Positions 35,268 to 44,239 of a DNA stretch of 64,000 nt are shown in pieces. A program made the translations under genes and the position numbers. The notes beneath the pieces were generated by a model. That model searched no databases. It was not told the DNA's origin and was given only the letters and a program-made list of their open reading frames with translations. Source of the stretch: Anoxybacteroides rupiense (lineage in GTDB: Bacteria; Bacillota; Bacilli; Bacillales; Anoxybacillaceae); NCBI RefSeq assembly GCF_014196195.1, contig NZ_JACIDF010000007.1, forward strand, positions 1 to 64,000, read 5' to 3'. Every line of letters starts with the position of its first letter. Position 1 is the first letter of the stretch.

Positions 35268-37097
35268 ATGAAAAAAGTAGGCCCATTTCGTTCGATTCAT
35301 TTTAAGTTTGTGCTGATTTATGTCTTATTAATTCTCGTTGCGATGCAAATTATCGGTGTGTACTTTGTGAGAGAATTGGAAACACAGCTTGTTCAAAGCT
35401 TTAAAACTTCGCTGAATGAGCGAATCACATTGCTTGCTTATAACGTAGATCAAGCAATGAACAAAGACCGAGATGCTAAAAGTCCAACATTGGAAGAAGA
35501 AATTCGCTCCCTTCTTCATGATTTTGTCTCGCAGGATATTTCAGAAGTCAGTGTTATTGATGATAAAAGCAAGGTGCTGGCTACTTCCAATCCTTATATG
35601 CAAAACATTGTCGGAAAACGGACAACGGAAATTTTTGTCAAGCGGGCGCTTGTGACGGGCGAAATGGTTGACCGAGCATTCATTGACCAGAAAACGGGCC
35701 ATCGGATGTATATTTCTGCCACTCCGATTAAGATGAATAATGAAATTAAAGGAGCCATCTATGTGATTGCATCTATGGAAAATGTATTTTCACAGATGCG
35801 GCAAATCAACAAGATCTTTGCTACCGGGACAGGAATTGCCCTAGCTATTACAGCGGTACTAGGGATTTTGCTAGCTCGTACGATCACCCGGCCCATTTCT
35901 GATATGCGCAGACAGGCATTAGCCATGGCAAAAGGCAATTTTTCAAGAAAAGTAAAAGTATATGGATATGATGAAATTGGCCAGCTCGCCATGACATTTA
36001 ATAATTTAACGAAGAAGCTAGAGGAGGCGCAGGCCACAACAGAAGGAGAACGGCGCAAATTAGCTCTTGTGCTTACGCATATGACAGATGGCGTTATTGC
36101 GACGGATCGCCGTGGCAAGATTATTTTGATTAACGATGCGGCGCTCAATATTTTAAATGTTTCACGTGAAACAGTGCTTTCCAGCTCGATTGTTGATGTG
36201 CTTGGATTGGAGGATCAGTATACATTTGAAACATTAATTGAAGAAAGAGATTCGCTCATTTTGGACTTTAGTACGGAGGAGGAGCTTTATATTTTGCGCG
36301 CCTCCTTGTCTGTGATTCAAAAGGAAACAGGATTTGTCAACGGTTTGATCGTTGTACTGCACGATATTACAGAACAAGAAAAAATCGATCAAGAGCGAAG
36401 AGAATTTGTAGCTAACGTTTCACACGAGCTAAGAACGCCACTAACAACGATGAAAAGCTATTTGGAGGCGTTGGGAGAAGGATTATGGAGAGATGAACAG
36501 ATTGCTCCACGTTTTATTGAAGTAACACAGACAGAAACGGAACGAATGATTCGATTAGTCAATGATCTGTTGCGGCTTTCGAAATTAGATAGTAAAGACT
36601 ATAAGCTAAATAAATCTTGGGTTAATTTCTCGAGATATTTTCATAAGGTGATTGATCGTTTTGAATTGACGAAAAACGAAAATATAACGTTTATTCGCAA
36701 AATCCCTGACGAAGCGATCTTTGTTGAAATTGATGAAGATAAAATTACGCAAGTACTTGATAATATTATTTCAAATGCATTAAAGTATTCTCCTCAAGGC
36801 GGTAATATTACATTTCGTGTAAAAGAGCTGAATAATGAAATTTTAGTCAGCGTAACAGATGAGGGAGTTGGTATTCCTAAATCTGATCTCGCTAAAGTAT
36901 TTGACCGTTTTTATCGCGTGGATAAGGCGCGCTCTCGCAAGCTAGGTGGAACAGGGCTTGGATTAGCGATTGCCAAAGAGGTCGTTGTTGCCCATGGCGG
37001 GAACATTTGGGCAAAAAGCCAAGAGCATAAAGGAACGACCATTTTCTTTACATTACCGTTGGAACGGATTCAAGAGGATGAATGGGATGAGGTATGA
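35268..37097 (+). CDS. walK: Sensor histidine kinase WalK (YycG)
   Basis: Essential membrane kinase for WalR. The 609-residue protein has helices at about 13-33 and 184-204 enclosing an extracellular sensor domain, then HAMP (ARTITRPISDM ... YDEIGQLAMTFN), PAS (MTDGVIATDRRGKIILIN), HisKA with phospho-acceptor His386 (FVANVSHELRTPLT) and HATPase with N box NIISNALKYSP, DEGVGIP and GGTGLGLAIAKE. A perfect parS lies within the PAS-coding part. It overlaps walH by 11 bp. Confidence 0.97.
   Translation: MKKVGPFRSIHFKFVLIYVLLILVAMQIIGVYFVRELETQLVQSFKTSLNERITLLAYNVDQAMNKDRDAKSPTLEEEIRSLLHDFVSQDISEVSVIDDKSKVLATSNPYMQNIVGKRTTEIFVKRALVTGEMVDRAFIDQKTGHRMYISATPIKMNNEIKGAIYVIASMENVFSQMRQINKIFATGTGIALAITAVLGILLARTITRPISDMRRQALAMAKGNFSRKVKVYGYDEIGQLAMTFNNLTKKLEEAQATTEGERRKLALVLTHMTDGVIATDRRGKIILINDAALNILNVSRETVLSSSIVDVLGLEDQYTFETLIEERDSLILDFSTEEELYILRASLSVIQKETGFVNGLIVVLHDITEQEKIDQERREFVANVSHELRTPLTTMKSYLEALGEGLWRDEQIAPRFIEVTQTETERMIRLVNDLLRLSKLDSKDYKLNKSWVNFSRYFHKVIDRFELTKNENITFIRKIPDEAIFVEIDEDKITQVLDNIISNALKYSPQGGNITFRVKELNNEILVSVTDEGVGIPKSDLAKVFDRFYRVDKARSRKLGGTGLGLAIAKEVVVAHGGNIWAKSQEHKGTTIFFTLPLERIQEDEWDEV
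36158..36173. other. parS site inside walK
   Basis: TGTTTCACGTGAAACA, identical to the site in spo0J, read in frame as Val-Ser-Arg-Glu-Thr (residues 298-302 of WalK). It lies about 25 kb from oriC on the right arm. Confidence 0.93.
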
Positions 37098-38424
37098 AAC
37101 AGCGAAAACGATTGTGTTGACGGTTTTGGTGTTAACAAGCATTTTGTTTACATGGGGGCTATGGACCTATCACCCAAAATATGATGTGATCCAAAATGGT
37201 GAATACGTCCAAAACGTATCTGTCAGTAATGCGCAAGTAGATCCATCGATGATTGTACGTCCTTCGCAAATATTGATTCATAAAAATGCAGCTCATTACG
37301 GATTGATAGAAGAAACGGAAATAAATAAATTGTTTAAAAACATGAAAAAGTGGACGTTTGATGATTTTGAGAATGTTTCCTCAACGGTATCCAAAGAAAG
37401 CTTTTTGTCTTTTATTCATGGAAGAGGGAAAATAGAAATTATTTACCCTGACGAAATTCCAATGAATATTTATCAAACCATTTTTCAAATTGACGATCGA
37501 GGGCTAGATAGTATTGGCTTTGATACGATCATCATTCCTGTAGAAAAACATTCAAGTCTTACGGTTTATTTTGTCTCTACAGAACGCCGTAAAATATACA
37601 AGGCTACGGCCAAGGATGTTCCATTTGAAGAAATCAATCAGTTATATGAACATACGGAGAAGCTACCGCGTTATTTTGCTTACAACGTAAGTGAAACAAA
37701 AACGTTGTTTCTACCAGAAAAAGAAATGACAATGGATCGTTTGCAATATTATACAGATGAGCTTGATACAGATAAATTTAAAGAGGCCTTATTTAGTGAT
37801 CCGAGCTTCGTAAAAAAGGACATCTTGACATTTGGAGAGGAATATACAGATGGATCGCGGCTGATGGATGTTGACTTTTTGCAAAAGCTGCTTTTATATG
37901 TAAATCCAGCGGCTAAATATACAATTGGGCCATCCAGTGAAGAAAGCGCATCCTTGATTCAAAAAAGTATTGATTTTGTCAATGAGCATGGCGGTTGGAC
38001 CGACATGTACCACTTTGTCCAATGGGATCGTGAAGAACGAAAAGTTGTCTTTCGTCTTTTTGTGAACAATCATCCCGTTTTCAATAACTATGGAATGTCA
38101 GAGATTGTTCAAATTTGGGGAGCAGCTGAAATCAACAAATACCAACGTCCGCTATTTCGCCTCGAAATTCCAGATCGCACAAGCGTACCAGTTCAACTAC
38201 AGTCCGGACGGCAAGTGATTCAACAGCTGGAAAAAATAAAAGGCTTTAAAAAGGAATTGCTGACGGAGGTCACGTTAGGATATGAGCTTGTGAAAGATCA
38301 AGAAAGAGAAAAGGTGGTTGTATTAGAGCCGGATTGGTTTTATTTATATAATGGAACATGGAAAAAGTTCTCTGATGATGACTCAGACGAGATGAGGGGA
38401 GGCAATGCTGTTGGATTGGAATAA
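37087..38424 (+). CDS. walH: WalRK regulatory protein WalH (YycH)
   Basis: Membrane-anchored extracytoplasmic protein that, with WalI, modulates WalK. The 445-residue protein has one N-terminal helix (TAKTIVLTVLVLTSILFTWGLW) and a large outside domain typical of YycH. ATG at 37087 is chosen because AGAGG lies 9 nt upstream and the start MRYETAKT aligns with B. subtilis MTYENIKT. It overlaps walK by 11 bp and walI by 20 bp, so the three are tightly coupled. Confidence 0.93.
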   Translation: MRYETAKTIVLTVLVLTSILFTWGLWTYHPKYDVIQNGEYVQNVSVSNAQVDPSMIVRPSQILIHKNAAHYGLIEETEINKLFKNMKKWTFDDFENVSSTVSKESFLSFIHGRGKIEIIYPDEIPMNIYQTIFQIDDRGLDSIGFDTIIIPVEKHSSLTVYFVSTERRKIYKATAKDVPFEEINQLYEHTEKLPRYFAYNVSETKTLFLPEKEMTMDRLQYYTDELDTDKFKEALFSDPSFVKKDILTFGEEYTDGSRLMDVDFLQKLLLYVNPAAKYTIGPSSEESASLIQKSIDFVNEHGGWTDMYHFVQWDREERKVVFRLFVNNHPVFNNYGMSEIVQIWGAAEINKYQRPLFRLEIPDRTSVPVQLQSGRQVIQQLEKIKGFKKELLTEVTLGYELVKDQEREKVVVLEPDWFYLYNGTWKKFSDDDSDEMRGGNAVGLE

Positions 38425-39196
38425 AACAAAGACGATTTTTATTATTACTTTCCTCATCCTGGATCTTTTTTTAGGGTATCAGTTTATCCAAAAACGCAAC
38501 AGCAGCCAATTAGATGTTCTTTTAGAAGAGACCATTGAAGAACAGTTAGCAGCGAACGGCATCACGTATGTAGATATACCAAAAGAAATTAAAAAGGCCT
38601 CCTATGTTAGCGGTAAAAGCAAGATCTTTACTCGAGATGAAATTGCCAAATTAAAGAATCAAAAAATCACAGCAAGCGACCAATCCGTGCTACAAGCAAC
38701 CTTTATCCATCCGGTAGCTATTGGCGATTTTGAAGATGCTTACAGTTTAAATCAATTTTTGCAGCAAAACATTATTCATGGGAAGGATTACGCGTTTTGG
38801 GAATATGATAATAAATCGAAAACGATTACTTGTTATCAAAAATATAACCGCAGAATGATTTATAAAAATTCAAGCGGCAAGCTGCTGCTGCACTTAAATG
38901 AGAAAAATGAAGTCGTCTCATATGAACAAACGCTATTGGACGATCTAGAGGAATATGATAAAAAGCAAGAAATTATTCCGGCGATTAAAGCGATCGAAAC
39001 ATTGTATAAAAAAGATTATTTAAAGCCGAAGGACCGAGTGACGAAAATTGAGATCGGATATTATGGGCTTGTGCAATTTACGGCTTCACAAGTGTTAACA
39101 CCAACATGGCACATTGTAGTGAATGAAAAGAAAGATTATTTTATTCATGGCTTTGAAGGACAGATCATTAACGATAAAGGAAATGTGTTGGAGTGA
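38405..39196 (+). CDS. walI: WalRK regulatory protein WalI (YycI)
   Basis: A 263-residue single-pass protein (helix about 10-27, [19 protein letters not shown]) with an extracytoplasmic YycH-like fold; partner of WalH at the WalK sensor. The ATG has GGGGAGG 5 nt upstream and overlaps the walH end. It is followed by walJ with a near-overlap. Confidence 0.93.
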   Translation: MLLDWNKTKTIFIITFLILDLFLGYQFIQKRNSSQLDVLLEETIEEQLAANGITYVDIPKEIKKASYVSGKSKIFTRDEIAKLKNQKITASDQSVLQATFIHPVAIGDFEDAYSLNQFLQQNIIHGKDYAFWEYDNKSKTITCYQKYNRRMIYKNSSGKLLLHLNEKNEVVSYEQTLLDDLEEYDKKQEIIPAIKAIETLYKKDYLKPKDRVTKIEIGYYGLVQFTASQVLTPTWHIVVNEKKDYFIHGFEGQIINDKGNVLE

Positions 39197-39201
39197 ATAA
39201 G

Positions 39202-39993
39202 ATGATGCAGTTTAGCGTCCTGGCAAGCGGCAGTACAGGAAATGCTTTTTATATTGAAACAGAAAAGCAGCGCTTACTTGTAGATGCGGGACTTAGCGGT
39301 AAACAAATGGAGGAGCTCTTTAAGCAAATCGAACGTTCTCCGCAAAATTTGACCGCGATTTTGGTCACGCATGAACATAGTGATCATATTAAAGGACTAG
39401 GAATCATGGCGAGAAAATATCAGCTACCGATTTATGCCAATGAAAAAACATGGAGGGCCATGGAAGGGTTAATAGGTGACATTCCGACAGAACAAAAATT
39501 TATCTTTCCATTAGGGGATGTCCGTTCGTTTGGTGATTTAGATGTCGAGTCATTTGGAGTATCCCACGATGCAGCAGAGCCGATGTTTTATGTGTTCCAT
39601 CATGATGGCAAGAAGCTCGCGTTAATTACTGATACAGGATATGTGAGCGATCGAATGAAAGGAACGATTCAACATGCCGATGTCTTTGTGTTTGAAAGTA
39701 ACCATGATGTCGAAATGCTTCGGATGGGGCGCTATCCTTGGAGCATTAAACGACGCATTTTGAGCGATGTCGGACACGTGTCTAATGAAGATGCGGCACT
39801 GGCCTTGACCGATGTCATTGGCGATCAAACAAAGAGAATTTATTTGGCCCATTTAAGCCAAGATAATAACATGAAAGAACTCGCTCGAATGACAGTTGAA
39901 CAAACATTAGAAAATCGGGGATTTGGGGTCGGACAACAGTTTGAAATTTGCGATACGGACCCGAAAGTGCCAACCAAGCTGGTGTATGTTTAA
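39202..39993 (+). CDS. walJ: Metallo-beta-lactamase-fold protein WalJ (YycJ)
   Basis: A 263-residue metallo-beta-lactamase-fold hydrolase with 5'-3' exonuclease activity reported for homologues and a proposed role in DNA repair or replication-coupled processes. The metal motif is THEHSDH (His57, His59, Asp61, His62), with further ligands in [13 protein letters not shown] and [11 protein letters not shown] at 39202 has GGAG 8 nt upstream; GTG at 39193 is in frame. Last cytoplasmic gene of the wal operon. Confidence 0.95.
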   Translation: MMQFSVLASGSTGNAFYIETEKQRLLVDAGLSGKQMEELFKQIERSPQNLTAILVTHEHSDHIKGLGIMARKYQLPIYANEKTWRAMEGLIGDIPTEQKFIFPLGDVRSFGDLDVESFGVSHDAAEPMFYVFHHDGKKLALITDTGYVSDRMKGTIQHADVFVFESNHDVEMLRMGRYPWSIKRRILSDVGHVSNEDAALALTDVIGDQTKRIYLAHLSQDNNMKELARMTVEQTLENRGFGVGQQFEICDTDPKVPTKLVYV

Positions 39994-40106
39994 CATTGAT
40001 TTTGCAAAGGATGGACTATTGCCATTGAAAATGGATTTTTGTTAAAAGCGGGCAGTATAATAGAAAGAGGCACGACCTTTGAATGGAAAGGATTGGTGAG
40101 TCGCAC

Positions 40107-41321
40107 GTGGGATATTATGATGATCATTATGGGGAGTATCGTCAAAAGCGGAAAGGCAACCGCAGAGGTGCATTTTTTTCCGGACTGGTTGGTGCGATTT
40201 TAGGAGCATTGCTGGTGACCTTTTCGATTCCTGCGCTATCAAGGTGGGATGTACTCCCGTATAATGTAACACCAAAGCAAGGAGAAGAACAAACGGGGGA
40301 ACCGGGCCATTATCCAACGGTTCAAAAAAACGTCTCCGTCAATGTTACTTCTCAAGTGACAAAAGCGATTGATAAGGCATCTGATGCGGTGGTCGGCGTC
40401 GTAAACATTCAAGAAGCCAGCTTTTGGTCTGAAGGTGGTGAAGCTGGTACAGGCTCAGGCGTCATTTACAAAAAAGCGGATGGAAAAGCCTTCGTTGTTA
40501 CAAATAATCATGTTGTCGAAGGCGCCAGCCAATTGGAAGTGAGCTTAAAAGACGGGACGCGGGTGCCAGCGAAACTGTTAGGCACCGATGCATTAACAGA
40601 TTTAGCCGTTCTTGAAATCAATGCCCAAAAGGTTGGGAATGTAGCTGAGTTTGGGAATTCTGATGTCGTGACGCTAGGAGAACCAGTAATAGCGATTGGG
40701 AATCCGCTCGGCCTGCAATTTGCGGGATCTGTTACCGAAGGGATTATCTCAGGAAAAAACCGGACCATCGAAGTGGACTTGGATCAAGATGGATTGCCGG
40801 ATTGGAATGCGGAAGTATTACAAACAGACGCTGCCATTAATCCTGGAAACAGCGGCGGAGCCCTTGTTAATATTGAAGGGCAAGTGATCGGCATTAATTC
40901 AATGAAAATTGCCCAAGAAGAAGTTGAAGGAATCGGCTTTGCGATCCCGATTAATTTTGCCCGCCCTATTATCGCGGATTTAGAACAATATGGACAAGTG
41001 CGCCGCCCTTATATGGGAGTCGAGCTTCGTTCGCTAAGTGATATTTCGTCCTACCATTTACAAGAAACGCTGCATTTGCCGCCTGATATTACCGAAGGAG
41101 TAGCGATTATTCAAGTAAGACCAGGGTCTCCGGCAGATCGTGCAGGACTTAGACAATTTGATGTCATCATTGCATTAGATGATCAAAAGGTGAGCGACGT
41201 ACTTGACCTTAGAAAGTACCTGTATACGAAAAAAGCCATTGGCGATAACATGAAAGTGACCTTTTATCGCAATGGGAAAAAGGAAACGGTGACCATGAAG
41301 CTTACGAAAGAATCGCTTTAA
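40107..41321 (+). CDS. htrC: Membrane-anchored serine protease HtrC (DegP/HtrA family, YycK)
   Basis: A 404-residue quality-control protease outside the membrane. Domains: basic cytoplasmic tail (1-21), anchor helix (about 22-42), trypsin-like domain with the triad His135 (TNNHVV), Asp165 (LTDLAV), Ser249 (NPGNSGGAL), and a C-terminal PDZ domain (VRPGSPADRAGLRQFDVIIALD). GTG at 40107 is chosen because GGTGAG precedes it and the product starts MGYYDD as in related proteins; ATG at 40083 is an alternative. Sits at the end of the wal locus as in B. subtilis. Confidence 0.93.
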   Translation: MGYYDDHYGEYRQKRKGNRRGAFFSGLVGAILGALLVTFSIPALSRWDVLPYNVTPKQGEEQTGEPGHYPTVQKNVSVNVTSQVTKAIDKASDAVVGVVNIQEASFWSEGGEAGTGSGVIYKKADGKAFVVTNNHVVEGASQLEVSLKDGTRVPAKLLGTDALTDLAVLEINAQKVGNVAEFGNSDVVTLGEPVIAIGNPLGLQFAGSVTEGIISGKNRTIEVDLDQDGLPDWNAEVLQTDAAINPGNSGGALVNIEGQVIGINSMKIAQEEVEGIGFAIPINFARPIIADLEQYGQVRRPYMGVELRSLSDISSYHLQETLHLPPDITEGVAIIQVRPGSPADRAGLRQFDVIIALDDQKVSDVLDLRKYLYTKKAIGDNMKVTFYRNGKKETVTMKLTKESL

Positions 41322-41346
41322 GGGGAAAGAATCTATCAAGCAGGCC

Positions 41347-41389
41347 CAAAGAAAACAAGGAGCGGAATAGGACGCTCCTGTTTTCTTTG
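41347..41389 (+). terminator. htrC terminator
   Basis: CAAAGAAAACA and GGAGCG (41347-41364) pair with CGCTCC and TGTTTTCTTTG (41373-41389), with one bulged A. Confidence 0.8.
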
Positions 41390-41619
41390 TCCACAAGTGG
41401 ATAAAGGGGGGGAGAACGATGATTATGTGTTGTGAAGAACATATGGAGCTGGCCATTGATGTGTATGTGGATAATCATGAAAAAGCGCCAGAAATTTATC
41501 CTTTACCTGTGGATAAGTATGATGGAATATGCGAATATTGTTCTCGTCAAGCCGCATATATAGTGGGGAACTAATGTTTCTGCACAATATGTGGATAGAT
41601 GTTGTGTATATGTGGATAA
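41387..41619. other. DnaA-box cluster across the CxxH/CxxC gene and rlmH upstream region
   Basis: Within 233 bp there are three perfect DnaA boxes, all TGTGGATAA on the plus strand (41466-41474, 41508-41516, 41611-41619), and three with one mismatch (TTGTCCACA 41387-41395, AGTGGATAA 41396-41404, TGTGGATAG 41590-41598). Two perfect boxes lie inside the microprotein gene, encoding Val-Asp within its sequence. This density rivals oriC, 30 kb away. Confidence 0.75.
41419..41574 (+). CDS. CxxH/CxxC microprotein
   Basis: A 51-residue protein with CEEH near the start (CxxH) and CEYC near the end (CxxC), separated by an acidic middle: the defining pattern of the CxxH/CxxC protein family found next to rlmH in Bacillus. 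The four ligands suggest one bound zinc; function unknown. The ATG follows GGGGGGGAG by 4-5 nt; a second ATG lies two codons in. Two perfect DnaA boxes are embedded in the gene. In B. subtilis a small gene occupies the same place upstream of rlmH (yydA). Confidence 0.85.
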   Translation: MIMCCEEHMELAIDVYVDNHEKAPEIYPLPVDKYDGICEYCSRQAAYIVGN

Positions 41620-41657
41620 ATTTTGTTGATAGGATGTTTATAAAGTGGGGATGACTT

Positions 41658-42137
41658 GTGAATATAATGGTTTTATCGGTAGGGAAATTAAAAGAAAAAT
41701 ATTTAAAGCAAGGTATTGAAGAATATGTGAAAAGGCTGTCTGGGTATGCGAAAATGGAAATCATTGAAGTCGCTGATGAAAAAGCGCCGGAGAATTTAAG
41801 CGATCAAGAAATGAAGCAAATCAAAGAGAAGGAAGGTGAGCGGATTTTAGCTAAAATCTCAGATGATATGCACGTCATTGCTTTGGCGATTGATGGGAAG
41901 ATGAAGTCATCTGAAGAATTTGCCATCCATTTAGATAAGCTAGCCACCTATGGTACGAGCAAAGTCGCTTTCGTAATTGGAGGCTCGCTCGGATTAAGTG
42001 AAAAGGTAATGAAGCGGGCCAATGAATCACTTTCTTTTTCACAAATGACCTTCCCGCACCAGCTGATGCGGCTTATTCTTCTTGAACAAATTTACCGCGC
42101 GTTCCGGATTAATCGTGGAGAACCGTATCATAAATAG
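41658..42137 (+). CDS. rlmH: 23S rRNA (pseudouridine-1915-N3)-methyltransferase RlmH
   Basis: A 159-residue SPOUT methyltransferase acting on pseudouridine 1915 of 23S rRNA. The knot region is [20 protein letters not shown] and the C-terminus [30 protein letters not shown] is invariant in the family. GTG start after GGGGA. This is the last gene of the conserved origin block; gene order becomes strain-specific after it. Confidence 0.97.
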   Translation: MNIMVLSVGKLKEKYLKQGIEEYVKRLSGYAKMEIIEVADEKAPENLSDQEMKQIKEKEGERILAKISDDMHVIALAIDGKMKSSEEFAIHLDKLATYGTSKVAFVIGGSLGLSEKVMKRANESLSFSQMTFPHQLMRLILLEQIYRAFRINRGEPYHK

Positions 42138-42278
42138 AGGTAAAGCAAAAAAACGGCTTAGATAGGCAAGCAGGGTATAGCCTCTGGTTATCACTCGATA
42201 ACAAAGATGTATTTCATGTGGGTATACTAAATGCGGTATGATGACAAGTGAACACGATTAGAAGGGAGCATGATTTCC

Positions 42279-42416
42279 ATGAAGCAAATTCCTGTATACC
42301 ACGTGGATTCGTTTACGAGCGAACAATTCGGAGGGAATCCTGCCGGTGTAGTTATTGCTGAAGAAAGAAATGCCTTGTTTCCAAAAGAGGAGAAAAAATT
42401 AACAGATCATAAATAA
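42279..42416 (+). pseudogene. Truncated PhzF-family gene (N-terminal stump)
   Basis: A 45-codon frame with a good ribosome site (GAAGGGAG) begins MKQIPVYHVDSFTSEQFGGN followed by PAGVV, the unmistakable start of PhzF/phenazine-biosynthesis-like isomerases, which are normally about 260-300 residues. After about residue 28 the similarity stops and the frame ends in a lysine-rich tail at a TAA just 13 bp before the exporter start. The rest of the gene is absent. Most likely a deletion joined the phzF start to sequence upstream of the transporter. Confidence 0.75.
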
Positions 42417-42429
42417 AAGGGGAATGTCT

Positions 42430-43947
42430 ATGAACTTGCAAGAAAGCAAAGTTGGATTCGTTGTAGTCGGTCTATTATTAGGAATATTAATGGCTTCAAT
42501 GGATAATACGATTGTATCCGCTTCAATGCCAACCATTGTAGGGGAGCTTAATGGGCTAGATCAATTTATTTGGGTGACTTCGGCATATCTCGTAGCGACG
42601 ATGGCTAGTATGCCGATTTTTGGGAAATTATCAGACATGTATGGCCGGAAACGGTTCTATTTATTAGGCCTGACTATTTTTGTTATCGGTTCGGCTCTTT
42701 GCGGAGCCGCACAGAGCATTGTGCAATTAAGCATTTATCGGGCCATTCAGGGAGTTGGCGGAGGCTCATTAATGCCGATTGCCTTCACCATTATTTTCGA
42801 TATTTTCCCTCCGGAAAAACGGGGAAAAATGACAGGATTATTTGGCGCTGTGTTTGGTTTATCTAGCGTCATTGGTCCGTTATTAGGCGCATATATTACC
42901 GATCAAATTAATTGGCGCTGGATTTTTTATATTAACTTGCCTTTAGGGATTTTATCTTTATTTTTGATTGCTCAGTTTTATAAAGAAACGCTTCAGCTGA
43001 AAAAACTTAAAGTTGATTGGTTTGGGGCCCTTACTTTAGTTGGTTCCGTTGTCAGCTTGATGTTTGCGTTAGAGCTTGGCGGGAAAGAGTATGATTGGAA
43101 TTCTGTCCAAATTATTTCTCTATTTTTGATTTTTGCTGTCCTTTTCGTATCCTTTATCTTGATTGAACGGAAAGTATCAGAGCCGATCATTTCATTCAGC
43201 TTATTCAAAAGACAGCTCTTTGCAGCAACACAAGCCGTGGCATTTTTTTATGGGGCCGCCTTTATTATTACAACGGTCTTAATTCCTCTTTTTGTTCAGT
43301 CTGTATACGGAGGAACGGCCACTAACTCGGGGATTATTTTAATTCCGATGATGCTTGGCTCAGTGGTGGGAAGCCAAGTGGCGGGCCGATCTGTGAGATG
43401 GTTCAGCTATCGTAGCATTATGCTTGTTTCTGTTGTTTTATTTTTTATGGGCATGTTTCTATTAAGCACATTAGATGTCAATACGGCCCGCTCCACTGTG
43501 ACGATTTTTATGATTATAGCCGGCCTTGGCATGGGCTGCTCCTTCTCTTTGTTAAGTATGGCAACACAGCATAAGATCGAACCGCAAAAACGGGGAATTG
43601 CGACATCGACAAATACGTTTTTTAGAACATTAGGAATGACCATTGGAGTGACCATTTTTGGCACGATCCAAAACCATATATTAAAAGGTGATTTAAAAGA
43701 TGTGTTCGGCCATATGAGCGGATTTGCTGGAAAATTGGATTCAAACACTTTATTATCAGCGGATGTTCAAGCAAAAATACCGCCAGACATCCTTCATAAA
43801 ATTGCGGATGCGATGGCCAATTCTGTTGCTACCACTTTTAAATGGACATTAGTGCCCATCCTATTAGCATTTATATCCATTGTTTTGATGGGCAAAGAAA
43901 GAATGGTAATTCCGGTCAAAGAAAAAAGCGGCGAACAAGTTTCATAA
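42430..43947 (+). CDS. MFS drug exporter, DHA2 (14-TM, EmrB/QacA) family
   Basis: A 505-residue proton-driven exporter. Motif D1-like MDNTIVSASMPTIVGEL lies in the first helix, motif A GKLSDMYGRKR in loop 2-3 and the antiporter motif C region GLSSVIGPLLGAYI in helix 5. Fourteen hydrophobic helices fit DHA2. ATG at 42430 is favoured by AAGGGG 7 nt upstream; ATG 42424 is also in frame. Substrates cannot be told from sequence. No adjacent intact regulator is present; the phzF stump lies immediately upstream. Confidence 0.92.
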   Translation: MNLQESKVGFVVVGLLLGILMASMDNTIVSASMPTIVGELNGLDQFIWVTSAYLVATMASMPIFGKLSDMYGRKRFYLLGLTIFVIGSALCGAAQSIVQLSIYRAIQGVGGGSLMPIAFTIIFDIFPPEKRGKMTGLFGAVFGLSSVIGPLLGAYITDQINWRWIFYINLPLGILSLFLIAQFYKETLQLKKLKVDWFGALTLVGSVVSLMFALELGGKEYDWNSVQIISLFLIFAVLFVSFILIERKVSEPIISFSLFKRQLFAATQAVAFFYGAAFIITTVLIPLFVQSVYGGTATNSGIILIPMMLGSVVGSQVAGRSVRWFSYRSIMLVSVVLFFMGMFLLSTLDVNTARSTVTIFMIIAGLGMGCSFSLLSMATQHKIEPQKRGIATSTNTFFRTLGMTIGVTIFGTIQNHILKGDLKDVFGHMSGFAGKLDSNTLLSADVQAKIPPDILHKIADAMANSVATTFKWTLVPILLAFISIVLMGKERMVIPVKEKSGEQVS

Positions 43948-43952
43948 TCAGC

Positions 43953-43998
43953 ATCAAAAGGATCAGGGAAAAGCCCCCTGATCCTTTTGATCATTTTA
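43953..43998. terminator. Bidirectional terminator after the MFS gene
   Basis: Perfect 16-bp stem ATCAAAAGGATCAGGG (43953-43968) and CCCTGATCCTTTTGAT (43976-43991), followed by CATTTTAG on the plus strand. Confidence 0.85.
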
Positions 43999-44167
43999 GG
44001 AACAGACTTTCTAAAAGATGACTCATTCCATCTTTATACATGGAGAATGTTTCTTGCCGTTTGCCAACGCGACATAAATTAGCTGCTCCCATAAGCAATA
44101 CAAACGGACGGACGCTTTGGCGGAGAGCATTTTTCCCGTATGGGTGTACAAGCTCATGATTAGTCAT
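43991..44167 (-). CDS. Short orphan reading frame, possible gene remnant
   Basis: A 58-codon frame on the minus strand, MTNHELVHPYGKNALRQSV continuing to LLMGAANLCRVGKRQETFS and a closing MSHLLESLFLK. Its composition is that of an ordinary folded protein and it ends exactly in the shared terminator, which suggests a real 3' end. The start has no clear ribosome site and the upstream 70 bp give no longer frame, so it may be the C-terminal remnant of a lost gene (perhaps a divergent regulator). I do not recognise the family. Confidence 0.35.
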   Translation of the reverse strand: MTNHELVHPYGKNALRQSVRPFVLLMGAANLCRVGKRQETFSMYKDGMSHLLESLFLK

Positions 44168-44239
44168 TCATTGTTCATATTCTGTTCATAAACGTGTGTT
44201 ACCATCAGTCATGTACTCAGTTGTAGAGGAGGAAATGAA

